Below the pieces are notes generated by a model. It did not search any database, was not told the DNA's origin, and saw only the letters and a list, made by a program, of their open reading frames with translations. Shown piece by piece: positions 1-5,829 of a stretch of 8,922 nucleotides of DNA. The position numbers and the translations under genes are program-made. Within the stretch, counting starts at the first letter, position 1. Each line of letters begins with the position of its first letter. The DNA is from an uncultured Nitrosomonadales bacterium (lineage in GTDB: Bacteria; Pseudomonadota; Gammaproteobacteria; Burkholderiales; Methylophilaceae): assembly GCA_946481065.1 (NCBI GenBank), contig CAMLMA010000076.1:1-8922 (forward strand), written 5' to 3'.

Positions 1-64
1 GATAAAGAGGCCATTGTATCACGTGCAGTGACCATCAAGATAACATCGCGGTTCCGCCTGATAG

Positions 65-646
65 ATGACAAATCACGGAAAAGACACGACAATTGCCCCT
101 TTTGACAGCAGTGGATTAACCAAGGAAAAGACGCAACAGATGCCCAGTAAAATGACCAAATGGATTTTGCCGATCGCCATCCTCGGCCTGCTGGTGTTCC
201 TCGGCATATCGCTCGCCAACCGCGACAAGGCGCCGCAGGTCACCTTCACCACCATCACCGGCAAGACCATTCCGCTAGCGTCGCTCAATGGGCAGGTGGT
301 ACTGGTGAATTTCTGGGCGACCGACTGCCCGGGGTGCATCGCCGAGATGCCCGGCCTGATCAAGACCTACAACGATTACCACGATAAAGGCTTCGAAGTG
401 GTCGCCGTTGCCATGTCCTATGATCCGCCGAGTCAGGTGCTCAATTATTCCCAGAAGAACGCGCTGCCTTTTCCCGTCATGCATGACGGCTACGGCGAGA
501 TCGCTAAGCAATTCAACGAGGTGCGCGTCACGCCCACCAGCTACATCCTCGACAAGCAGGGCAAGGTGCTGGGCAAGGTGGTCGGGGAGCTGGATTTCGC
601 TGCGCTGCGCAAGTTGCTTGATGAACAGCTGAGGAAGCAAGCCTGA
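65..646 (+). CDS. TlpA/ResA-type membrane-anchored thioredoxin-like protein
   Basis: This is a periplasm-facing thiol-disulfide oxidoreductase of the TlpA/ResA/CcmG group, 193 residues. A cytoplasmic N-terminus is followed by one hydrophobic anchor at about residues 33-51 and then the thioredoxin fold. The active site is Cys88-Pro-Gly-Cys91 in the context NFWATDCPGC, and the cis-proline loop is VTPT at 155-158. Members of this family reduce disulfides in exported proteins, for example during cytochrome c maturation. The substrate here is unknown, though a cytochrome c gene lies elsewhere in the window. The start is uncertain. The ATG at 65 has no visible ribosome-binding site, while the ATG at 140 (Met26) would give a 168-residue protein of more typical length with a conventional signal anchor, but its AAGGA lies 13 bases upstream, which is rather far. 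The stop overlaps the start of hemJ (TGATG), so the two genes are probably co-translated. Family assignment is firm; the start is not. Confidence 0.88.
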   Translation: MTNHGKDTTIAPFDSSGLTKEKTQQMPSKMTKWILPIAILGLLVFLGISLANRDKAPQVTFTTITGKTIPLASLNGQVVLVNFWATDCPGCIAEMPGLIKTYNDYHDKGFEVVAVAMSYDPPSQVLNYSQKNALPFPVMHDGYGEIAKQFNEVRVTPTSYILDKQGKVLGKVVGELDFAALRKLLDEQLRKQA

Positions 647-1059
647 TGCTGTGGATCAAGGCCTGGCACATCATCTTCATGGTGACCTGGTTCGCGGGCC
701 TGTTCTATCTGCCGCGCTTATTCGTCTATCACGCCATGGCGGATGACGAAGTCAGTAAAGAACGTTTCAAGATCATGGAACGCAAACTGTTCTACGGCAT
801 CATGACGCCTGGGGGCGTGCTGACCATCGTCTTCGGGCTCTGGCTATGGCTAGGCTATGGCATCAGCGGCGATTGGCTGATGGCCAAACTGCTGCTGGTG
901 GCTGGACTGGTCGCCTATCATGGCTATTGCGGTGTGCTGATGACCGACTTCAAGCATGACCGCAACCAGCACAGCCATGTGTATTTCCGCTGGTTCAACG
1001 AAGTACCTGTGCTGGCCCTGATCGCGATTATAGTGCTGGTCGAAGTCAAACCTTTTTGA
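646..1059 (+). CDS. hemJ: HemJ, protoporphyrinogen IX oxidase (UPF0093/CopD-like)
   Basis: HemJ is an integral inner-membrane protein that oxidises protoporphyrinogen IX to protoporphyrin IX, the penultimate step of haem synthesis, in bacteria lacking HemG and HemY. The 137-residue length is typical. The N-terminal signature KAWHIIFMVTWFAGLFYLPR is present, including His8, which corresponds to the conserved histidine implicated in haem binding. Four hydrophobic segments are visible at about residues 5-25, 52-71, 78-98 and 119-135. The C-terminal part has the usual HSHVYFRWFNEVPV block (110-123). The ATG shares one base with the upstream tlpA-like stop, and AGGA lies about 10 bases before it, so translational coupling is likely. 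The pairing with a thioredoxin-like redox protein is compatible with a haem/cytochrome theme, but this is only suggestive. Confidence 0.93.
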   Translation: MLWIKAWHIIFMVTWFAGLFYLPRLFVYHAMADDEVSKERFKIMERKLFYGIMTPGGVLTIVFGLWLWLGYGISGDWLMAKLLLVAGLVAYHGYCGVLMTDFKHDRNQHSHVYFRWFNEVPVLALIAIIVLVEVKPF

Positions 1060-1072
1060 CACAATGTGATTT

Positions 1073-1813
1073 ATGGATATCCTGAATTCCGACTGGTTCA
1101 TCGGCATGTTGAAGAAGTCCGGCAAGTCGCCACAGGCGAGATTGCTGAGCCTGTTCGACATCCTGGGCGACTGGCTGCAGGCGCCCAACATGCGCGAGCT
1201 GGTGATTCGTCAGCAGGATACGGCGATTGCCCCGAGCACCGAGCTTCTCGGCTACCTCACTGAACAGGCGCGCGCCTGTGGCGTGCAATTGCCGGAGATG
1301 TTCGCCCAGCAGCTATATTTCATGGCCCGCGGCGCATTGCAGGAAGCGCTCGATGCCGATGCCGCCGAGACCATCGCCAAAGTGAAGGAAGCCGCCAGCG
1401 CCCTCATCCGGGCCCAATCCGAGAAAGAACCGAGGATCACCAAGCCTGCGTATGCCATCGCAGCCAGCTTGCTCGTACTGAGCGGGATCTGCGGCGCCAT
1501 GGTGATGCATCTATGGCATGACAGCATCACTCCGGCGCAAGCAGAGAGCAGCTCGATGCTGCGCACCCAGAATGCGTTGCACAATCCTGCCAATACTGCC
1601 GAGATCTACGCTGTGATGGAGCGGATGCGCGCAGGCGTATGTCAGTTCCCTGAGGCTTTGCTGCTGCCTGAGGCACAAAAGAAGGTCTATGTAGAGCTGA
1701 TCGTCGACGGCCTCATCCCCATCACCCCCGAAGACCAGGCCGTTGCCCGGGCCCTGATCCAGAAAGTACGCTGCAATTACACACCGATGCTGATGTCGAA
1801 CTCGGTTGGCTGA
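1073..1813 (+). CDS. Unrecognised single-pass membrane protein
   Basis: I do not recognise this 246-residue protein. An N-terminal region of about 125 residues is rich in Ala, Leu, Glu and Lys and probably helical (around residues 76-115). One strong transmembrane segment follows at about 126-147, preceded by basic residues (PRITKPAYAI), which suggests a cytoplasmic N-terminus. The remaining ~100 residues would lie in the periplasm and contain two cysteines, Cys190 (AGVCQFPEA) and Cys234 (VRCNYTP), that could form a disulfide. There is no signal peptide and no catalytic motif I can name. It begins 13 bases after the hemJ stop, so it is probably the last gene of the tlpA-like/hemJ operon, which ends at a strong terminator just downstream. 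The start ATG has no clear Shine-Dalgarno sequence. The long open frame and consistent direction make it a real gene. Confidence 0.8.
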   Translation: MDILNSDWFIGMLKKSGKSPQARLLSLFDILGDWLQAPNMRELVIRQQDTAIAPSTELLGYLTEQARACGVQLPEMFAQQLYFMARGALQEALDADAAETIAKVKEAASALIRAQSEKEPRITKPAYAIAASLLVLSGICGAMVMHLWHDSITPAQAESSSMLRTQNALHNPANTAEIYAVMERMRAGVCQFPEALLLPEAQKKVYVELIVDGLIPITPEDQAVARALIQKVRCNYTPMLMSNSVG

Positions 1814-1830
1814 GTCACACAACTGCACAC

Positions 1831-1853
1831 GAGCCGGCGATGCCGGCTTTTTT
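1831..1853 (+). terminator. Rho-independent terminator
   Basis: The stem AGCCGGC (1832-1838) pairs perfectly with GCCGGCT (1842-1848) around the three-base loop GAT. A run of six T follows at 1848-1853. It lies 18 bases after the stop of the membrane-protein gene and should end the transcript of the first three genes. Confidence 0.9.
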
Positions 1854-1918
1854 ATCGCCCTTCACCTTGCTTATTGCAGAACCGCACAGACGCTGGCAGC
1901 GCAATTCGATTCAACTGA

Positions 1919-1937
1919 TGCATCGAATATCGATGCA
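1919..1937. promoter_or_regulatory. Perfect inverted repeat upstream of the TetR gene
   Basis: TGCATCGA (1919-1926) and TCGATGCA (1930-1937) are perfect inverted copies separated by ATA. The site ends three bases before the second palindrome and the -10-like sequence of the TetR gene. It would sit in the -35 region, as expected of a repressor or activator site. Which protein binds it is unknown. It could serve the local TetR protein or another regulator. Confidence 0.5.
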
Positions 1938-1940
1938 AGG

Positions 1941-1960
1941 TATACTGTACGGTATATATT
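1941..1960 (+). promoter_or_regulatory. TetR-type operator overlapping a -10-like element
   Basis: The 16-bp sequence TATACTGTACGGTATA (1941-1956) is a near-perfect palindrome (TATAC/GTATA arms around GTAC, with one mismatched pair). Its size and symmetry are typical of operators bound by TetR-family dimers. It contains TATACT (1941-1946), five of six matches to a sigma-70 -10 element, and ends in the AT-rich TATATT (1955-1960). No good -35 hexamer lies at the right distance. The simplest reading is autorepression of the TetR gene that starts 50 bases downstream. Confidence 0.55.
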
Positions 1961-2006
1961 TTTCCCAATGAATACGTTAGACTGCGAAAAAACAGGAAGA
2001 TAGATC

Positions 2007-2576
2007 ATGTCCTTGCTCAGGGAAAAGATTTTGAATGTCGCCACCGATCTGTTTCAGACTCGGGGCATCAACTCGACTGGTGTCGACACCATCGTCGCTG
2101 TCGCCGGCACGACCAAAATGACGCTGTATAAGTATTTCCGCAGCAAGGAAGACCTCATCCTTGAAGTGTTGCAGAAAGGGCATCAGGACTTTCAGGCCTG
2201 GCTCAGCGACAAACTCAGCAGCAATGCACGCAAACCCTCCGAGAAGCTGCAAAAGCTGTTCGATTTCATCGAGGAATGGGTCGACTCACCCGATTTCCAT
2301 GGCATGGCTTTCCTCAAGGCCTCTGCGGAATTCCCCAGCGAAGACAATGCAGTCCATCAGTTGTCAGCTGAACATTCACGCCAGTTCCGGCTATATCTGA
2401 CGCAGCTCGCGACCGATGCTGGCGTCAAGGATGCGGATAGCCTCTCCTTGCAACTCTCCTTGCTGATCGAAGGCGCGATCCAGGCTGAGCAGATGCGCCG
2501 CGGTTCTGGCGCAGTGAAGTATGCCAAGAAAGCGGCCAAGATCCTGATCGACAGCGCGCTCAAGGATTCACGCTAG
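2007..2576 (+). CDS. TetR-family transcriptional regulator
   Basis: This 189-residue one-component regulator has the standard TetR layout: an N-terminal DNA-binding domain with the helix-turn-helix at about residues 25-45 (TGVDTIVAVAGTTKMTLYKY, then FRSKEDLI), followed by an all-helical ligand-binding and dimerisation domain. The ATG is supported by AGGAAGA at 1994-2000, six bases upstream. Two palindromes at 1919-1956 make autoregulation likely. The inducer is unknown. The neighbouring convergent gene encodes a long-chain acyl-CoA synthetase, so a fatty-acid or acyl-CoA ligand is conceivable, but convergent orientation is weak evidence for a regulatory link, and no copy of the 1941-1956 operator is seen upstream of that gene. 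The gene is isolated from the upstream operon by a terminator. Confidence 0.92.
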   Translation: MSLLREKILNVATDLFQTRGINSTGVDTIVAVAGTTKMTLYKYFRSKEDLILEVLQKGHQDFQAWLSDKLSSNARKPSEKLQKLFDFIEEWVDSPDFHGMAFLKASAEFPSEDNAVHQLSAEHSRQFRLYLTQLATDAGVKDADSLSLQLSLLIEGAIQAEQMRRGSGAVKYAKKAAKILIDSALKDSR

Positions 2577-2597
2577 GCGGTTATCGGTATACCGCCT
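2575..2597. other. Hairpin spanning two facing stop codons
   Basis: AGGCGGT (2575-2581) and ACCGCCT (2591-2597) form a 7-bp stem with a 9-base loop. It covers the last two bases of the tetR stop and the stop and final codons of the convergent acyl-CoA synthetase gene. There is no T-run on either side, so it is not a classical terminator, but it could stabilise the 3' ends of both messages or help end transcription. Confidence 0.4.
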
Positions 2598-4227
2598 CGA
2601 TCTGCGGCTGATAGCGCGCGATCACGGCGTTGCGTTTTATCTTCAGTGTCGGCGTCATGAGCCCGTTCTCGACCTCCCACGCCGCATCCGCCAGAACAAC
2701 ACGACGGATCCTGGCATAACGCGGCAGATGCCGTACGCACAGATTGGCGCGTCGCAACAAATCCGCAGCATCCCCGCTCGAACTGACGACCAGCAACACC
2801 AGGAACGGTCGTCCCTCGCCGACCACCAATACCTGTTCGAACAACGGGTCGCGCAGTATCGCCGATTCGATATCCTCTGGCGCGATCTTCTCCCCATTGG
2901 ACAAGACCAGTATGTGCTTACTGCGACCTCGGATATAGATGCGGCGCGCCTTGATATCGACAAGATCCCCGGTGTTGAGCCAGCCTTCGGCGTCGATGCA
3001 AGCCTGTGTCGCCTCTGGGCTGTTCCAGTAGCCCAGCATCACCGACGCGCCTCGCACCAGCAGCTCACCTGCTGAATTCACTCGCGTTTCGAGGCCAGGC
3101 AAGGGTTCGCCGACAGATGCCGGGTCATGGTGGTCCTGACGATTGACAGCCACCACCGGCGACGCTTCCGTCAAGCCATAGCCTTGCAGCAAGGGCACAC
3201 CCAAACCGATGAAAGTCTGTGCGACCCGCTGGTCGAGTGCCGCACCGCCCACGACCGCATGACGCAGCCGCCCGCCCAGACCCGCCAACAGGGGTGTGGC
3301 AATCATTGGATGGACGGTCTTCAGCAGCAAGGCATCGTAGAAGCGCGCCTGTGCGCTGAAACGTCGCCAGCCAGCGCCGACGGCAAGCTTGAACAGCCAA
3401 CGCCGCACGGGCGCTGCGCGAAGCTTGTCATCGAGACGCCGCAGGATACGCTCAAACAGTCGGGGAACCGCCATGATCACGGTCGGCTGTTGCGTCGCCA
3501 GGTCCTGGGCCAGTTCATTGATGCCGCGACAGTAAGTGACCTCCGCGCCAGCCTGCAGCGCCAGATAGTAGCCGGCGGTACGTTCGAACATATGGGTCAG
3601 CGGCAATACCGAGAGCAGACGATCGCTGACATAGACGTCATACGCGCCGAGGATACTGGTGATATTGCTAAGGATATTGCGATGCGAAAGCATGACGCCT
3701 TTAGGCCGACCGACTGTGCCCGAGGTGTAGACGATGGTCGCGAGCGCATCTGCGGGCTGATCGGCCACGCTCAACGGCGGCGCCGTTTCGGGCAGCCAGT
3801 CTGCCAGCGTAACGACCGAGGTGACGGGCTCGCCCCGCACCAGCACGATTGTCGGCAGCGTGATGCCCAGGGTCTGCAGGCGAGGCAGAAAACGCAAGTG
3901 GTCAGCAACCACGAGGGCGACGCCGGCATCCTGCAGGCACCAGCCAAGATTATCCGGGTTGTCATCGACGTAAAGCGGAACGACCACCAGGCCTGACGCC
4001 AGCGCGGCGAGATCGGCGAGCACCCATTGCACGCCGTTCTTCATGCAAATGGCGACCCGGTCACCAGATCGCAGGCCGGCTCCGCGATATGCCTCTTGCC
4101 AGCGCGCCGCCAGATCGAGCAAGGTGGCAACCGTATAGTCTTGCCAAGCCCCCTCCTGATACTGCCGATAGAGCACCTTTTGCGGCTCTGCGGCCCACTG
4201 CAGCAGCAATTCAGCCAGATTGTTCAT
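2581..4227 (-). CDS. Long-chain acyl-CoA synthetase (AMP-forming)
   Basis: This 548-residue ANL-superfamily enzyme activates a fatty acid with ATP to acyl-AMP and then transfers it to CoA. The motifs appear in order: the phosphate-binding loop YTSGTVGRPKGV (167-178), the A5 motif GYGLTEASP (349-357), the aspartate motif LNTGD (417-421), the hinge region RGRSKHILVLSNGEKIAPE (433-451) and a C-terminal ENGLMTPTLKIKR (520-532), which contains the likely catalytic lysine Lys529. The hinge and C-terminal signatures are those of the long-chain (FAA1/FadD15-like) subgroup rather than the acetate or 4-coumarate ligases. It is slightly shorter than the ~600 residues usual for this subgroup, but no motif is missing. 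It is convergent with tetR, with only four bases between the stops. The start ATG (4225-4227 complement) has no strong ribosome-binding site. Fatty-acid chain specificity cannot be read from the sequence. It may be peripheral on the membrane. Confidence 0.9.
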   Translation of the reverse strand: MNNLAELLLQWAAEPQKVLYRQYQEGAWQDYTVATLLDLAARWQEAYRGAGLRSGDRVAICMKNGVQWVLADLAALASGLVVVPLYVDDNPDNLGWCLQDAGVALVVADHLRFLPRLQTLGITLPTIVLVRGEPVTSVVTLADWLPETAPPLSVADQPADALATIVYTSGTVGRPKGVMLSHRNILSNITSILGAYDVYVSDRLLSVLPLTHMFERTAGYYLALQAGAEVTYCRGINELAQDLATQQPTVIMAVPRLFERILRRLDDKLRAAPVRRWLFKLAVGAGWRRFSAQARFYDALLLKTVHPMIATPLLAGLGGRLRHAVVGGAALDQRVAQTFIGLGVPLLQGYGLTEASPVVAVNRQDHHDPASVGEPLPGLETRVNSAGELLVRGASVMLGYWNSPEATQACIDAEGWLNTGDLVDIKARRIYIRGRSKHILVLSNGEKIAPEDIESAILRDPLFEQVLVVGEGRPFLVLLVVSSSGDAADLLRRANLCVRHLPRYARIRRVVLADAAWEVENGLMTPTLKIKRNAVIARYQPQIEAVYR

Positions 4228-4244
4228 GACTCAGCGCCCAATGC

Positions 4245-4274
4245 TTGCCCCTGACGCTGACGCTCGGGATAATG
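4245..4274 (+). promoter_or_regulatory. Possible sigma-70 promoter of the kinase-lipoprotein operon
   Basis: TTGCCC (4245-4250) and GATAAT (4269-4274) match the -35 and -10 consensus at four and five of six positions, with an 18-base spacer. The predicted start point, about 4281, leaves a very short leader before the kinase gene. The 66-bp gap is shared with the divergent acyl-CoA synthetase gene, whose own promoter I could not identify. Confidence 0.45.
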
Positions 4275-4299
4275 CAGGTTTTATTCGAAAAGAATGTAC

Positions 4300-5259
4300 A
4301 TGCATACTTTGATCTGCGGGTCGTTGGCGTTCGATACCATCATGGTATTCGGGGACCGTTTCAAGCATCACATCCTGCCTGAAAAAATCCACATCCTCAA
4401 TGTCGCGTTCCTGGTCCCGGAGATGCGCCGCGAGTTCGGAGGCACGGCAGGCAATATCGCTTACAACCTGCAGCTGCTGGAAGGCAATCCGCTGATCATG
4501 GGTACCGTGGGCGAGGATTTCGCCAGCTACCGCGCCTGGCTGGAGCGCCACCAGCTGGATACCCGGCACATCAAGACCATTCCCGGCAGTTTCACTGCCC
4601 AGGCTTTCATCACCACCGACCTTGACGATAATCAGATCACCGCCTTCCACCCGGGCGCGATGAACGAATCGCACCAGAACAGCGTAAAGGACACCCAGGA
4701 CGTGAGCCTCGCCATCATCGCGCCGGACGGCCGCGACGGCATGTTCCAGCATGCACGCGAATGCCACGAGGCCGGCATCCCGTTCATGTTCGATCCTGGT
4801 CAGGGGTTGCCCATGTTCAACGGTGAGGAGCTCATGCACTTCATCGAGCTTGCGGATTACATGGCCGTCAACGACTATGAGGCACAACTATTGCAAGAGA
4901 AAACAGGTCATAGTGTAGAGACGCTGGCAGAGAAGCTGAAAGCGTTGATCGTCACGCTGGGTGGACAAGGTTCGATCATCTATGCCGACGGTCAACGTTT
5001 TGACATCCCTTGCGTTGAAGCTCTGGAAGTCGTGGATCCGACAGGTTGCGGTGACGCCTATCGCGCAGGTTTGCTCTACGGCATCGCCCGTGGCTGGGAT
5101 TGGCCGACCTGTGGCAGGCTGGCATCGACCATGGGGGCGATCAAGATCGCCAGCCGTGGCCCGCAGAACCACAAGCCGTCGCGGGAAGAGATCCAGGCGA
5201 TCTACAGCCAGGCCCTGGTCAATGAAGTATTGTCCGAAGAGAAAAGACTGAATGGATAA
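4300..5259 (+). CDS. PfkB-family sugar/nucleoside kinase (adenosine kinase-like)
   Basis: This cytoplasmic ribokinase-superfamily kinase (319 residues from the chosen start) transfers phosphate from ATP to a sugar or nucleoside hydroxyl. The N-terminal substrate-binding signature FGGTAGNIAYNL (46-57) and the C-terminal PfkB signature VDPTGCGDAYRAGLLYG (245-261) are intact. The catalytic base is the Asp at 252, in the DPTGCGD anion-hole motif. It resembles the adenosine kinase-like branch found in many betaproteobacteria, where the protein starts M-x-TLICGS. For that reason I prefer the ATG at 4300 to the in-frame ATG at 4294, which adds two residues; neither has a strong Shine-Dalgarno sequence. 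The substrate is not certain: adenosine is likely, but ribose and other sugars are possible. The stop codon is embedded in the ribosome-binding site of the lipoprotein gene that follows. Confidence 0.9.
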   Translation: MHTLICGSLAFDTIMVFGDRFKHHILPEKIHILNVAFLVPEMRREFGGTAGNIAYNLQLLEGNPLIMGTVGEDFASYRAWLERHQLDTRHIKTIPGSFTAQAFITTDLDDNQITAFHPGAMNESHQNSVKDTQDVSLAIIAPDGRDGMFQHARECHEAGIPFMFDPGQGLPMFNGEELMHFIELADYMAVNDYEAQLLQEKTGHSVETLAEKLKALIVTLGGQGSIIYADGQRFDIPCVEALEVVDPTGCGDAYRAGLLYGIARGWDWPTCGRLASTMGAIKIASRGPQNHKPSREEIQAIYSQALVNEVLSEEKRLNG

Positions 5260-5269
5260 GGAGTCCATG

Positions 5270-5722
5270 ATGCGCCATAACACCATGATCGTGATCACCG
5301 CTGTCGCCCTACTGCTCGGCGGCTGCGCCAGTTCGAATTCGGGCAGCGTCTACAGTCGCGATGAAGCGCGACGCGTACAGACCGTCAAGACCGGGGTCGT
5401 CGAAAGCGTACGCCAGGTCAAGCTCGAAGGCACCAAATCGCCGGTAGGTACAGCAGGCGGCGCGGTCGTCGGCGGTGTCGCCGGCAGCCAGGTCGGCCAC
5501 GGTGCGGGCCAGGCGATCGCGACTGTCGTTGGCGCCATTGTCGGCGGCATCGCCGGGGCCGCGGCGGAAGAAGGTATCACCCGCAAGGATGGCATCGAGA
5601 TCACCGTCAAACTCGACAGCGGGCCACTGGTCGCTATCGTCCAGGAAGCGGATGAAGTCTTCCAGCCCGGCGAAAAGGTACGCCTGATCGAAAGCGGCGG
5701 CACGACCCGCGTCAGCCACTAG
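5270..5722 (+). CDS. Glycine-zipper outer-membrane lipoprotein (SlyB/Pcp-like)
   Basis: This 150-residue lipoprotein has a signal peptide ending in the lipobox Leu-Gly-Gly-Cys, with the lipidated Cys at residue 19. The residue after Cys is Ala, not Asp, so transport to the outer membrane is expected. A glycine-zipper region at about 60-98 (repeated GGAVVGGVAG and GAIVGGIAG blocks) is typical of the 17-kDa surface antigen/SlyB/Pcp family, which act as envelope-stability lipoproteins. A C-terminal beta-rich part follows (IEITVKLDSGPLVAIVQEAD, then FQPGEKVRLI). The start was chosen because TAAGGAG at 5257-5263 is six bases before the ATG at 5270; the ATG at 5267 is also possible, and an upstream in-frame ATG at 5252 lies before that ribosome-binding site and is less likely. 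The TAA within the ribosome-binding site is the kinase stop, which indicates translational coupling. No strong terminator follows. Confidence 0.88.
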   Translation: MRHNTMIVITAVALLLGGCASSNSGSVYSRDEARRVQTVKTGVVESVRQVKLEGTKSPVGTAGGAVVGGVAGSQVGHGAGQAIATVVGAIVGGIAGAAAEEGITRKDGIEITVKLDSGPLVAIVQEADEVFQPGEKVRLIESGGTTRVSH

Positions 5723-5740
5723 TCTAGTTGCCCGGACTTT

Positions 5741-5796
5741 CCGTCATCGAACCTTCAACGATTAGTCACTAATCCGTCACGCAAGCTTCGTAAAGT
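5741..5796 (+). promoter_or_regulatory. Putative double Pho box and promoter of olsBA
   Basis: Four consecutive 11-bp units run from 5741 to 5784: CCGTCATCGAA, CCTTCAACGAT, TAGTCACTAAT and CCGTCACGCAA. The Pho-box half-site consensus is CTGTCAT with a four-base A/T-rich spacer, repeated every 11 bp. Units 1 and 4 match six of seven core positions, counting either C or T at the last position; units 2 and 3 match less well. TAAAGT (5791-5796), a four-of-six -10 element, starts exactly 10 bp after the last 7-base core, the spacing known for PhoB-activated promoters, which lack a normal -35. The predicted start point is about 5803. Ornithine-lipid genes are known to be PhoB-controlled in rhizobia, which supports the reading. 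Binding itself is inferred. Confidence 0.62.
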
Positions 5797-5826
5797 TCCC
5801 CTGTCTCATCAACCAGTCAGGGGAAC
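5795..5826 (+). promoter_or_regulatory. olsB: Hairpin masking the olsB ribosome-binding site
   Basis: GTTCCCCTG (5795-5803) and CAGGGGAAC (5818-5826) form a perfect 9-bp stem with a 14-base loop. The 3' arm contains the olsB Shine-Dalgarno sequence AGGGGA (5819-5824), and the stem ends three bases before the ATG, so folded RNA would block initiation. It could be a readthrough silencer, an RNA thermometer or the target of an sRNA or protein. If transcription starts near 5803, the PhoB-dependent message would lack the 5' arm and escape this control. Confidence 0.6.
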
Positions 5827-5829
5827 ACG

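Noticed and set aside
1..64. Upstream partial gene or promoter before the tlpA-like gene
   Set aside because: One frame is open from base 1 to about 105, but it is short, overlaps the next gene and has no recognisable sequence. A GATAAC at 39-44 and a minus-strand TACAAT at 18 to 13 lack suitable -35 partners.
3127..3996. Long plus-strand open frame (289 codons) opposite the acyl-CoA synthetase gene
   Set aside because: It lies wholly antisense to a gene with all its family motifs, its product is rich in Arg, His and Gln without recognisable domains, and it has no supporting ribosome-binding site. It is a shadow frame of high-G+C coding DNA.
4252..4263. Tandem TGACGC TGACGC in the kinase/synthetase gap
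   Set aside because: A six-base repeat present twice is short enough to be chance and does not match a regulator site I can name.
4231..4887. Minus-strand open frame (218 codons) opposite the PfkB kinase gene
   Set aside because: It is antisense to an intact kinase and has no recognisable motif. The same applies to the antisense frames over the tlpA-like, lipoprotein and cytochrome genes.
5721..5741. Possible terminator after the lipoprotein gene
   Set aside because: AGTC/GACT give only a four- to five-base stem with a long loop and three T. It is too weak to call.
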